The notes below the pieces were generated by a model that ran no database searches, was not told where the DNA came from, and was given only the letters and a program-made list of their open reading frames with translations. A DNA stretch of 64,000 bases from Streptomyces radicis (GTDB lineage Bacteria; Actinomycetota; Actinomycetes; Streptomycetales; Streptomycetaceae). The DNA lies in NCBI RefSeq assembly GCF_003626575.1, contig NZ_RBDY01000010.1, positions 62,001-126,000 on the forward strand. The letters are read 5' to 3'. Both the position numbers and the translations under genes were made by a program. This document shows, one piece after another, positions 55,017 through 64,000 of this stretch (positions are counted from its first letter, which is position 1; each line of letters begins with the position of its first letter).

Positions 55017-55506
55017 TGCTGCCGTTGAACTTAGAGATGCGGGGTTTTTGTGTCAATGCTTCGCACGTGAACCGGGACGGCTGCCCGTTCGGACTTCAAA
55101 GGCCGTAGGGGCGGCGGGAGTTCGGCGTCGGTGGGCGTGGTGGGTCGGTGTCGGTGTCGGTGTCGCTGGGCGGGGCGGCGGCCGGTGGGGACCGGGGGCC
55201 CGGCCCCCTCGCGCGTACCGGCTCCTTCGACCTCGGCGTCCGCTGTCCTGGTGGGCTGTTACCCTGCGAGGGGCGGGTGTTCCGCGCTCAGCGTGGCCTC
55301 AGCGTGTGGCCTCAGCGTGGCCCGTTGATCCGTTGCGGAGGGAGATCCAGCGTGGCAGGTGACGACGACATCTCCGGGTGAGATCCGGAGCTGGCCGATC
55401 GTGGGCGTGCGTGTGCGCGCCGCCGTTCGGGCTGCCTTGTCGTCCCCCTGTTCCCGCCCCCGCCGGGCGCCCCAGGCGCGCCCGCGTTCGCAACGAGGTC
55501 TCTTCG
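55017..55506. other. intergenic region with leader ORF before ABC-F gene
   Basis: This 490-bp gap separates the divergent GH81 and ABC-F genes. It contains GGTGTC triplication near 55147-55165, short CCTCAGCGTG duplications near 55290-55320, the nine-codon leader ORF at 55352-55381 and a GC hairpin at 55465-55483. Apart from that I see no gene. Confidence 0.6.
55352..55381 (+). CDS. leader peptide upstream of ABC-F gene
   Basis: GTG at 55352 opens a nine-codon frame (M-A-G-D-D-D-I-S-G, then TGA), with GGAGGGAG ending seven bases upstream, a better ribosome site than that of the ABC-F gene itself. A stem CTCCGG/CCGGAG (55372-55377, 55385-55390) overlaps the end and stop of the leader, so a ribosome stalled in it would change folding downstream. 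Drug-resistance ABC-F genes are often controlled by such attenuators. This is inference from the layout. Confidence 0.5.
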   Translation: MAGDDDISG

Positions 55507-57126
55507 ATGTCCGACGCCCTCATCGTCTGTTCCGACCTGTCCTTCTCCTGGCCCGACGACACCCCCGTCTTCACCGGCCTGTCGTTCACCGTGGGCCCGG
55601 GCCGCACCGGGCTCGTCGCGCCCAACGGTGCCGGGAAGAGCACCCTGCTCAAGCTGATCGCCGGGGAGCTGCGGCCCACCCGCGGCGCCGTGACCGTGCA
55701 CGGCGAGGTCGGGTATCTGCCCCAGACCCTGCCCCTCACGGGCGAGGGGACGGTCGCCGACGTGCTCGGCGTCGCGCCCGTCGTCCGCGCCCTCGACGCC
55801 ATCGAGTCCGGTGACACCGACGAGGAACACTTCGCCGTCATCGGCGACGACTGGGACATCGAGGAGCGCACCCGCGCCCAGCTGGACCGGCTCGGCCTCG
55901 GCCACCTCGCGTTCGACCAGCCGCTCGCCACCCTCAGCGGCGGCCAGGTCGTCTCGCTCGGCCTGGCCGGGCAGCTGCTCGGGCGCCCCGACGTCCTGCT
56001 GCTCGACGAGCCGACGAACAACCTCGACCTCGACGCCCGCCGACGCCTCACCGCCGTGCTCGACGACTGGCACGGCTGCCTGCTGCTCGTCAGCCACGAC
56101 CGGGCGCTGCTCGACCGCGTGGACCGCATCGTCGAGCTCGACCGCGGCGCCATCCGCTCGTTCGGCGGGAACCACACCGCCTACCTGGAGGCCGTGGTGG
56201 CCGAGCGCGAGGTCGCCGAGAAGAACATCCGCAACGCCGAGCAGGAGCTGAAGCGCGAGAAGCGCGAGGCGCAGCAGGCGCGCGAACGGGCCGAGCGGCG
56301 CGCGAGCAACGCCTCGCGCACCCTCAAAGACGCCGGTCTGCCCCGCATCGTCGCAGGGAACCTGAAGCGCGGCGCCCAGGAGGCCGCCGGGCGTTCGGGG
56401 CAGGTGCACGCCGCGCGCGTCGGCGAGGCGAAGGCGCGGCTCGACGAGGCCGGGCGCGCCCTGCGCGACGAGCAGAAGATCGCGTTGCAGTTGCCGGGCA
56501 CCCGCGTTCCCGCCGGGCGCACCCTCTTCCTCGGCGAGGGGATCAGGGTGCGGCACGGCGAGCGGGAGATCTTCGCGGGCGACGGCGTCGACCTGACCGT
56601 CAGGGGCCCCGAACGCATCGCCCTCACGGGCCCGAACGGCGCGGGAAAGTCAACGCTGCTGCGCGTGCTTCACGGCGACCGGGAGCCGGACGAGGGCCGG
56701 ATCCAGCGCGCCGAGGGCCGGGTCGCCCACCTCTCCCAGCGGCTCGACCTCCTCGACCCCGGGCGCACCGTCGCCGAGAACCTCGTGCACTTCGCGCCCG
56801 GCATGGCTCCTTCGGACCGGATGAACCTGCTGGCTCGGTTCCTCTTCCGCGGCCCCCGCGCCCATCTGCCGGTGGGGGTGCTCTCCGGCGGCGAACGGCT
56901 GCGCGCCACGCTGGCGTGCGCGCTGTACGCGGAGCCCGCGCCGCAGCTGCTCCTGCTCGACGAGCCGACCAACAACCTCGACCTCGTGAGCGTCGCCCAG
57001 CTTGAGGGCGCGCTGGCCGCGTACGAGGGGGCGTTCGTCGTGGTGAGCCACGACGAGCGGTTCCTGGCGGAGATCGGGGTCGAGCGGCGCCTCGAGCTGC
57101 GTGAGGGCCGCCTCGCCGAGCGCTGA
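55507..57126 (+). CDS. ABC-F protein, antibiotic-resistance-like
   Basis: A 539-aa protein with two ABC cassettes and no membrane domain. Cassette 1 has APNGAGKST (39-47 region), LSGGQVVSLGLAGQLL and VLLLDEPTNNLD; cassette 2 has GPNGAGKST, LSGGERLRATLACAL and LLLLDEPTNNLD. The linker is long and strongly basic (KREKREAQQARERAERRASN), the part that reaches the ribosome in ARE ABC-F proteins. It likely rescues ribosomes from a drug or stall. ATG 55507 has GAGG about nine bases upstream. A second ABC-F gene follows after 195 bp. Confidence 0.88.
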   Translation: MSDALIVCSDLSFSWPDDTPVFTGLSFTVGPGRTGLVAPNGAGKSTLLKLIAGELRPTRGAVTVHGEVGYLPQTLPLTGEGTVADVLGVAPVVRALDAIESGDTDEEHFAVIGDDWDIEERTRAQLDRLGLGHLAFDQPLATLSGGQVVSLGLAGQLLGRPDVLLLDEPTNNLDLDARRRLTAVLDDWHGCLLLVSHDRALLDRVDRIVELDRGAIRSFGGNHTAYLEAVVAEREVAEKNIRNAEQELKREKREAQQARERAERRASNASRTLKDAGLPRIVAGNLKRGAQEAAGRSGQVHAARVGEAKARLDEAGRALRDEQKIALQLPGTRVPAGRTLFLGEGIRVRHGEREIFAGDGVDLTVRGPERIALTGPNGAGKSTLLRVLHGDREPDEGRIQRAEGRVAHLSQRLDLLDPGRTVAENLVHFAPGMAPSDRMNLLARFLFRGPRAHLPVGVLSGGERLRATLACALYAEPAPQLLLLDEPTNNLDLVSVAQLEGALAAYEGAFVVVSHDERFLAEIGVERRLELREGRLAER

Positions 57127-57152
57127 ACGGTCCTGGTCCTCGTCTGCTCGCC

Positions 57153-57250
57153 CGTGCCTGCTCGCCCGCGCCCGCTTGTCCATGCCTGATCGTTCATGCC
57201 CGATCGTTCATGCCTGTTTGTCCGTGCCCGCTTGTCCGTGCCCGCTTGTC
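57153..57250 (+). repeat. 14-bp tandem repeat array between ABC-F genes
   Basis: Seven degenerate 14-bp units run from 57153, among them CATGCCTGATCGTT, CATGCCCGATCGTT, CATGCCTGTTTGTC and two identical CGTGCCCGCTTGTC. The array lies in the gap between the two ABC-F genes, ending about 70 bp before the second start. Confidence 0.8.
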
Positions 57251-57321
57251 CGTGTCTGTGCCCGTGCCCGTGTGCGGGGGTCGCCCGGCGGGCAACCGAA
57301 CCGTTCACCCGGTGGTGTCCC

Positions 57322-58939
<1,618 letters not shown>

Positions 58940-58947
<8 letters not shown>

Positions 58948-59004
58948 ACCATGGCTGTGAACCACCGCTGTGAAACGTCGTTGTGACTCGTCGTTGTGAA
59001 CCTC
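58940..59004 (+). repeat. 13-bp tandem repeat, five units
   Basis: GGCTGTGAACCAT, GGCTGTGAACCAC, CGCTGTGAAACGT, CGTTGTGACTCGT and CGTTGTGAACCTC follow without gaps. The first unit contains the stop of the second ABC-F gene (TGA 58945-58947), so the array spans its 3' end. Confidence 0.8.
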
Positions 59005-59024
59005 CTTTGCCACAATGCTCCTTC

Positions 59025-59528
59025 ATGGACGCCCCGACGGAACCGAGGCCGCCCGGCGGGGACGGCGCCGACGACTGGACCGAGGACCTTCCCCTTCGCA
59101 CGGTCGACCGCGACGGGGTGGTGGCCCGCGACGTCACCATCCGCGTCGGCGCCGCCTCCCGGGCCGTGATCCTGCTGATCGACGGCGGGACCGAGACGCG
59201 CATCGGCGGCAACGACTACCTCGCCTGCCTGACCCGGGCCCGGGAACACCTGGAGCGCCAGGGCCGCCTGCTCTGCTGCCAGGGCGCCAGGCCCGAGGTG
59301 CACCCCTCGGGGCTGCTGCGGCAGTTCTCCCATGGGCGGGAGGCATACGTCCGCGGCTCGGGCGGACCCGGGGGCCCGGACGACGTGGTCGACATCTTCG
59401 CCCCCGCGCCGGAGGGGTCGGTGGTCGGCCTCGCCGAACAACGCGACGCCGTCATGGCCTTCTTGACAACCCTCCGCGACGCGCGGCGGGACCGGGACGC
59501 GAGGCGGGACCGCGACGCGCGGCCGTGA
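59025..59528 (+). CDS. hypothetical protein with Arg-Asp repeat tail
   Basis: A 167-aa soluble protein from ATG 59025. The centre (VILLIDGGTETRIGGNDYLACLTRAREHLE, LLCCQGARPEVHPSGLLRQF) and EEVVDIFAPA-like stretch (DDVVDIFAPAPEGSVVGLAEQRDAVM) look like a compact alpha/beta domain that I do not recognise. The last residues repeat DARRDRDARRDRDAR. No clear ribosome site is visible. It lies four bases before the nucleoside hydrolase frame on the same strand. Confidence 0.6.
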   Translation: MDAPTEPRPPGGDGADDWTEDLPLRTVDRDGVVARDVTIRVGAASRAVILLIDGGTETRIGGNDYLACLTRAREHLERQGRLLCCQGARPEVHPSGLLRQFSHGREAYVRGSGGPGGPDDVVDIFAPAPEGSVVGLAEQRDAVMAFLTTLRDARRDRDARRDRDARP

Positions 59529-59532
59529 TGGG

Positions 59533-60494
59533 ATGCGTGCCATGGCGCGCCTCCACCTCGACACCGACCTGGGCGGTGACCCCGACGACGCCTGTGCCCT
59601 GGCCATGCTGCTCGGCTGGCCAGACGCCGAACTCGTCGGCATCACCACCACCATCGACCCCGGAGGCCGCCGCGCCGGATGCGTCGAGCACATGCTCCGG
59701 CTGGCGGGCCGGGACGACATCCCCGTGGTGGCCGGGGCCGCGATGTCGCTGACCAGGCGGGAGGTGGCCGAGCCCGCCACCGGCGACCCACGGCACTGGC
59801 CCCTCGACCCGCCCGCCAGGCCCGCCCCCGCGGGAGCGGCCCTCGACGCCCTGGAGCGCGCCATCGACCTCGGCGCGACCCTCGTGACCATCGGCCCGCT
59901 GACCAACCTCGCCGTGCTCGAGGCCGTCCGCCCCGGGGCGCTCGCCCGGGCACCGTGGTCACCATGGGCGGCTGGGTCGTGCCGCCGGGTGAGGGGCTGC
60001 CGCCCTGGGGACCGGAGCGGGACTGGAACATCCAGTGGGACACCCACGCCGCGGCGGCCGTCGTCGCGGCGGCCGGGCACCTGACGCTGGTCACCCTCCC
60101 CGCCACGCTCTCCGCCTGGCTCACCCGACGCGACCTGCCCCGGCTGCGCCGCGCGGGCGCGATGGGCCACATCCTGGCGCGGCAGGCGGAGGCCCGCGCC
60201 GTCGATGCCGACATGACCACTCTGGGCCAGGACCACCCGGGTCTGCCCGATGACCTCCTCAACTTTCACTATGACCCGGTGACCTGTGCGATCGCCGCGG
60301 GATGGCTCGGCGCGGAGACGGCGGAACGCCACCTGACCACGGTCCTCCGGGACGGCGTGCTCCACTTCGAGCCCGACCCCGCCCCCGACGCCGAGTGCCC
60401 CGTCACCGTCGTCACCCGGGTCGACGGACGGGCGTTCGGCCCCCTGTGGCTCGACGCCGTCGAGGCAGCCGCAACGGCACGCGGCGCCGAGTGA
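59533..60494 (+). pseudogene. frameshifted nucleoside hydrolase
   Basis: The first frame (59533 onward) has LHLDTDLGGDPDDACALAML, the Asp-rich Ca-binding signature of inosine-uridine-preferring nucleoside hydrolases, and TIGPLTNLAVLEAVRPGALA. From about 59945-59957 the family reading continues in another frame as GTVVTMGGWVVPPGEGLPPW, then ERDWNIQWDTHAAAAVV and LLNFHYDPVTCAIAAGW to 60494. One deleted base (or two inserted) explains the shift, which would break an enzyme cleaving the N-glycosidic bond of nucleosides. It is either a recent pseudogene or a sequencing error in the GC-rich tract. Confidence 0.8.
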
Positions 60495-60588
60495 CGAACG
60501 CTCCAGGTCGGCGAACCGCCTGCCGGTCAGCGGACGGCCGCTCCGCGCGGACGTCGGCCACGGCAGCGCCCCACGGAGACGCCCGGCC

Positions 60589-61647
60589 TCAACTCCCGTC
60601 CGCCACGGGCCCCGTGGACTCCCGCGGGATCAACGTCGGCGGGCGAATCGCCGGGGGCGGTGAGTGCGGGAGGTCGAGCAGCCGGAACATCTCGACCGCC
60701 GCCGCCCGGCCCAGGGCCTCCACGTCCTGGGCCACCGTGGTGAGCTGCGGGAAGACCAACTCGCCCAGCGGCAGATCGTCATGGCCGAGCACCGACAGCT
60801 CCCCCGGCACGTCGAACCCCAGGCGGCGGGCGGCGTTCATCCCGGCGACGGCCATCGTGTCGTTGGCGAAGAGGATCGCCGTGGGCCTCTCGGCCGCGTC
60901 CGCCGCCAGCAGCTCCCGCGTCGCCGCGACCGCGTCCTGGGCCGAGAAGTCCGAGACCAGCACCCGCCACGGCCGCAACCCCCGCTCGGCCAGCGCCGAT
61001 CGGAAGACCCGCCGCCGGTACACCGTGTGCACCCGATCCTCGGGCCCGGACACGTAGGCGATCCTGCGATGCCCCCACTCCAGCAGGTGGCGCACGGCAT
61101 CCCGCAGGCCCGCCTCCTGGTCCTCGGCCCCCACCGATGCCACCGGATCCTCCCGCCAGGGCTCGCCCACCAGCACGGCGGGCAGCCGCAGCTGGCGCAG
61201 CAGCTCGAACCTGGGGTCGCCTATCCGGGACTCCGTGAGGATCACCCCGTCCACCCGCCGCTCCTCGGCCAGGCGCCGGTATGCGCGCTCCTCCGCCCCC
61301 GGCTCCTCGCCCACGATGTGCAGCAGAAGCCCGAAGTCGGCCGGGGCCAGCTCCCGTTCGATGCCGGAGATCAGCAGCGTGAAGTGCGGGTCCGTCGCCA
61401 GGACATCCGTCGACCGGCCCGCGACCATCCCGATCGCCCGGGTGCGGGCGCCCCGCAGCGCCACCGCCGTCGCCGAGGGCGACCACCGCAGCTTGGCCGC
61501 GGCGTCCAGCACCCTCTTGCGCGTCGGCGCCGAGATCCCGCCCCGGTCGTTGACCACCTTGGAGACGGCCGACACGGACACCCCGGCGAGCGCCGCGACA
61601 TCGGCGATCGTCGGCTTGGCCGCCTTGCCGGGCTTGCGCCGCTCCAT
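60589..61647 (-). CDS. LacI family transcriptional regulator
   Basis: A 352-aa regulator from ATG 61647 (MERRKPGKAAKPTIADVAAL). The HTH reads TIADVAALAGVSVSAVSKVVNDRGGIS and is followed by the hinge helix (SATAVALRGARTRAIGMV) and a periplasmic-binding-protein-like ligand domain (VDGVILTESRIGD, ILFANDTMAVAGMNAARRLGFDVP, SVLGHDDLPLGELVFPQLTTV). It is divergent from the glycoside hydrolase gene with 103 bp between, where a CG-centred palindrome lies. It probably represses that locus until a sugar binds. Confidence 0.92.
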   Translation of the reverse strand: MERRKPGKAAKPTIADVAALAGVSVSAVSKVVNDRGGISAPTRKRVLDAAAKLRWSPSATAVALRGARTRAIGMVAGRSTDVLATDPHFTLLISGIERELAPADFGLLLHIVGEEPGAEERAYRRLAEERRVDGVILTESRIGDPRFELLRQLRLPAVLVGEPWREDPVASVGAEDQEAGLRDAVRHLLEWGHRRIAYVSGPEDRVHTVYRRRVFRSALAERGLRPWRVLVSDFSAQDAVAATRELLAADAAERPTAILFANDTMAVAGMNAARRLGFDVPGELSVLGHDDLPLGELVFPQLTTVAQDVEALGRAAAVEMFRLLDLPHSPPPAIRPPTLIPRESTGPVADGS

Positions 61648-61727
61648 CTGTCCCGCCACGGATGAGAGCGTAGTCACCGGCGGCACATCCACCCCCACCC
61701 CCACCTCCCGACTGTCGACAATGAGTT

Positions 61728-61743
61728 GGTAAAACGATATACC
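61728..61743. promoter_or_regulatory. LacI-type operator candidate
   Basis: GGTAAAACGATATACC is a partial palindrome (arms GGTA/TACC, central CG) ending seven bases before the glycoside hydrolase ATG and 80 bp before the LacI start. It is well placed for control by the LacI protein encoded next to it. Confidence 0.5.
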
Positions 61744-61750
61744 TGGGCCC

Positions 61751-63706
61751 ATGAAGCGCAACGCGGCGAAGATCGACGGCTCGACGGTCTGGGTCGGGGT
61801 CAACTACTGGTCCCGCACCGGCGGCCCACTCATGTGGCGGGACTACCAGCCCGATGTCATCGACGAGGAGCTGCGCGTCATGCGGGATCACGGCATCACG
61901 CTGACCCGCTCCTTCTTCTACTGGCCCGACTTCATGCCCGCCGAGAACACCCTCGACCCGGACATGCTCGCCCGCTACGACGACTTCCTCGATCGGCACC
62001 ACGCCCTGGGCATGACCACCATCCCGACCTTTCTCGTCGGCCACATGTCCGGCCAGAACTGGGACCCGGCCTGGCGCCGAGGCCGCGACATCTTCGGCGA
62101 CGCCTCCTTCGTCGCCCAGCAGGAGTGGTATGTCCGCGAGCTGGCCGGGCGGTGGAAGGACCACCCGGCCGTCGCCGCCTGGCTCCTCACCAACGAGATC
62201 CCGATCTATGGCCACTGGCAGTCCCGCGGCATCGGCACGCTCGACCCGGCGGCCGTCACCGCCTGGGCCGCCACCCTGATCAACGCCGCGCGTGAGGCCG
62301 GCGTCCGGCAGCCCGTCTCCATCGGGGACGGCGCCTGGGGCGTCGAGGTCACCGGCGCGGACAACGGCTTCCGTATCCGCGACCTGGAGCCGCTGATCGA
62401 CTTCCACGGGCCGCATGTCTACCGCATGGAGACCGACCCCGTCCGTCAGCACCTGGGCGCGGCCTTCGTCTGCGAACTGCTCGGCCCCATCGGCGGCAAG
62501 CCGGTGATCATGGAGGAGTTCGGGGTGACCTCGGACTATGTCTCCGAGAAGAACGCCACCCACTACTACCGCCAGGTACTCCACAACACCCTGCTCGCCG
62601 GGGCCACCGGCTGGATCCCGTGGAACAACACGGACTACGACGCCCTGTGGAACCAGGAGCCGTACAGCCACCACCCGTTCGAGATGCACTTCGGCCTCAC
62701 CGACGACCAGGGGCGGCCCAAGGAGCAGCTGCGCGAGGTGCGGCGCTTCACCGATGTGCTGCGCGCCGTGGACGCCCCCCGCCTGCGCCGCCCCGACACA
62801 CAGGTGGCGCTGGTCGTCTCGTCCTTCCTGGAGAAGCCCTACCCCTTCACCCAACCCGAGGACCACACCAGCGTCTTCGCCCACACCCGGCAGGCCTACG
62901 TCGCCGCCAGGGAGGCCGATCTGCCGGTCGGGGTGGCGCGCGAGGCCGACGGGCTGCCCGACGACTGCGCCCTCTACCTGCTGCCCTCGGCCAAGCAACT
63001 GACCGCCCCCGGCTGGCGCCACCTCGTCGAGCGGGCGCACGCGGGGGCCACCGTCTACGCCTCCTACTTCGTCGGCGAACACGGCGTGCAGCGCGGACCG
63101 TGGTGGCCCAAGCTCGACGAGACCTTCGGCGTGGTCAAGCAGCTCCGCTACGGGCTGGTCGACCCGATCGAGGACGACGAGGTGCGCGTCACCTTCCGCC
63201 GGGACTTCGGCACGATCCGGGCCGGCGAGGAACTGGTCTTCCCCGTGGCCGGGACGGAGAACTCCCGCTCCTACCTGCCCGTCGAGCCGAGGGAGGCCGA
63301 GGTCGTCGCGACCGACGCGCACGGCCGCCCCTTCCTGCTGGAGAACGCGGCGGGCAGCGGACGCCTGGTGCTGTGCACCTATCCGATCGAGCACATGGCG
63401 GCCCTCACGCCCCGGGTGAACCCGGAGCCGACCTGGCGGCTGTACGCGGCACTCGCCGAAGTGGCGGGCGTCGCGCCCGAGGTGACCGTGGACGATCCAC
63501 GGGTGCTGGTGGGGAGGATGGAACATGAGGACGGACGCTCCTTCGTCTGGTTCGTCAGTCAGCACCCCGAACCCCTGACCGTGCGGCCGAGGATCGCGGA
63601 GAAAGCGGGCGCGCTGCGTGACCTGACCGGCCAGAGCTTCCCCGCCATCGAGCTGTTCCACTATGGCGTCGTCGTCACCGAGCTCACCACTGACGAAAGT
63701 CAATGA
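61751..63706 (+). CDS. intracellular clan-A glycoside hydrolase with C-terminal GATase-like region
   Basis: A 651-aa protein without a signal peptide. The N-terminal 330 residues form a TIM barrel of GH clan [32 protein letters not shown], the acid/base in [10 protein letters not shown] (Glu149) and the nucleophile in [10 protein letters not shown] (Glu256). Residues 370-540 look like the class I glutamine-amidotransferase-like trimerisation domain of GH42 enzymes ([25 protein letters not shown]). The substrate is probably an imported oligosaccharide containing mannose or uronic acid, judging from the following ManD-like gene. GH5 or GH42 affinity cannot be decided by eye. Confidence 0.8.
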   Translation: MKRNAAKIDGSTVWVGVNYWSRTGGPLMWRDYQPDVIDEELRVMRDHGITLTRSFFYWPDFMPAENTLDPDMLARYDDFLDRHHALGMTTIPTFLVGHMSGQNWDPAWRRGRDIFGDASFVAQQEWYVRELAGRWKDHPAVAAWLLTNEIPIYGHWQSRGIGTLDPAAVTAWAATLINAAREAGVRQPVSIGDGAWGVEVTGADNGFRIRDLEPLIDFHGPHVYRMETDPVRQHLGAAFVCELLGPIGGKPVIMEEFGVTSDYVSEKNATHYYRQVLHNTLLAGATGWIPWNNTDYDALWNQEPYSHHPFEMHFGLTDDQGRPKEQLREVRRFTDVLRAVDAPRLRRPDTQVALVVSSFLEKPYPFTQPEDHTSVFAHTRQAYVAAREADLPVGVAREADGLPDDCALYLLPSAKQLTAPGWRHLVERAHAGATVYASYFVGEHGVQRGPWWPKLDETFGVVKQLRYGLVDPIEDDEVRVTFRRDFGTIRAGEELVFPVAGTENSRSYLPVEPREAEVVATDAHGRPFLLENAAGSGRLVLCTYPIEHMAALTPRVNPEPTWRLYAALAEVAGVAPEVTVDDPRVLVGRMEHEDGRSFVWFVSQHPEPLTVRPRIAEKAGALRDLTGQSFPAIELFHYGVVVTELTTDESQ

Positions 63707-63711
63707 CTTTC
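63695..63711. promoter_or_regulatory. palindrome between glycoside hydrolase and ManD-like genes
   Basis: GAAAGTCAATGACTTTC is a perfect 8-bp-arm palindrome with one central base. It overlaps the stop codon (63704-63706) of the glycoside hydrolase gene and lies 50 bp before the next start. It may be an operator or a small mRNA hairpin. Confidence 0.5.
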
Positions 63712-63761
63712 CTTACGAAGGTCAGTACCGAAGATCCCCGGACTCCTGGAAGCTGGATGCC

Positions 63762-64000
63762 ATGAAGATCGAGTCAGCGGAGACGGTTGTCACCAGCCCC
63801 GGCCGGAATTTCGTGACCCTCCGGATCACCACCGCGGACGGCGTCACGGGCCTCGGCGACGCCACGCTCAACGGCCGGGAGCTGGCCGTCGAGTCGTATC
63901 TCCGCGAGCACGTCGCCCCCTTGCTGATCGGCCGTGACGCCCACCGCATCGAGGACACCTGGCAGTACCTCTACCGCGGCGCGTACTGGCGCCGTGGCCC
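63762..64000 (+). CDS. D-mannonate dehydratase-like enolase-superfamily enzyme, 3' end cut
   Basis: ATG 63762 with GGAAG about nine bases upstream opens a frame running off the window (79 residues seen). The N-terminus [39 protein letters not shown] and [17 protein letters not shown] match the ManD branch of the mandelate racemase/enolase superfamily, which dehydrates D-mannonate to 2-keto-3-deoxygluconate in hexuronate catabolism. Catalytic residues lie beyond the edge. It is the second gene of the LacI-regulated sugar locus. Confidence 0.85.
   Translation, partial: MKIESAETVVTSPGRNFVTLRITTADGVTGLGDATLNGRELAVESYLREHVAPLLIGRDAHRIEDTWQYLYRGAYWRRG

Noticed and set aside
50048..55108. 1686-aa open frame on the plus strand
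   Set aside because: It overlaps the FtsX permease in another frame and runs antisense to GH81; the product is Arg/His/Gly-rich and without motifs.
55465..55483. Terminator of an attenuator before the ABC-F gene
   Set aside because: GGGCGC/GCGCCC forms only a 6-bp stem without a T run; too weak to call, although the leader ORF upstream remains interesting.
60779..63703. 974-aa open frame on the minus strand across the glycoside hydrolase
   Set aside because: Antisense to a gene with clear clan-A catalytic motifs; only its last part overlaps the LacI gene in the wrong frame.

Overview
The window is chromosomal DNA of very high G+C from an actinomycete, almost certainly a Streptomyces or close relative. 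The grounds are GTG starts, GTGA/ATGA stop-start overlaps, a rodlin (spore-surface protein of aerial hyphae), a tricorn-type protease, a galTEK operon, and runs of core genes (rsmI/tatD/rsmA/ispE, pth/rplY/prs/glmU, mazG) that I know as clustered in Streptomyces and partly in Mycobacterium. All calls come from reading the sequence and from family knowledge; no database search was run.

Layout. 1-5.0 kb: a truncated membrane protein, two small proteins and a 1173-aa tricorn/S41 peptidase, all on minus, divergent from an MMPL transporter (5.2-7.4 kb). 7.4-13.0 kb: a secreted Cys-containing protein, a PRPP synthetase paralogue, a class B penicillin-binding protein and a protein O-mannosyltransferase. 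13.1-18.4 kb: rsmI, tatD, rsmA, ispE and an ABC-F protein on plus. 18.6-21.1 kb: a proline-rich membrane protein with a probable beta-propeller and a LuxR-type regulator. 21.1-22.4 kb: a non-coding tract of GC-rich direct repeats directly before galTEK (22.4-25.6 kb). 25.9-28.5 kb: another LuxR regulator, a MarR regulator divergent from trans-aconitate methyltransferase, and a single rodlin. 28.7-33.4 kb: a TetR regulator cotranscribed with a fatty-acid desaturase, whose promoter carries two abutting 15-bp operator-like repeats, then ppc. 33.4-40.4 kb: a GlxA-type regulator, an MFS transporter, a small membrane protein, pth, rplY, prs and glmU.

40.4-47.5 kb holds the most unusual cluster: a DivIVA-like coiled-coil protein, then three proteins that each combine a toxin-like nucleic-acid enzyme domain (HPE/Cys deaminase, WHH-type HNH nuclease, YwqJ-type deaminase) with a SUKH-type immunity domain, then mazG and a SurA-like lipoprotein. 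47.6-55 kb: a DUF6716-like glycosyltransferase, a MacB/FtsX-type ABC exporter and a secreted GH81 beta-1,3-glucanase under a LacI-type palindrome. 55-59 kb: two consecutive ABC-F proteins, the first preceded by a nine-codon leader ORF with a strong ribosome site, the second by 14-bp tandem repeats. 59-64 kb: a small unknown protein, a frameshifted nucleoside hydrolase, and a sugar-catabolic locus: a LacI regulator divergent from an intracellular clan-A glycoside hydrolase and a D-mannonate dehydratase-like gene that runs off the right end.

Two absences stand out. The rpf gene that normally separates tatD from rsmA is missing, and mfd is not beside mazG/surA. Many intergenic regions carry short tandem repeats of 13-19 bp, and several divergent promoters carry clear palindromes that can be paired with the regulator encoded alongside.
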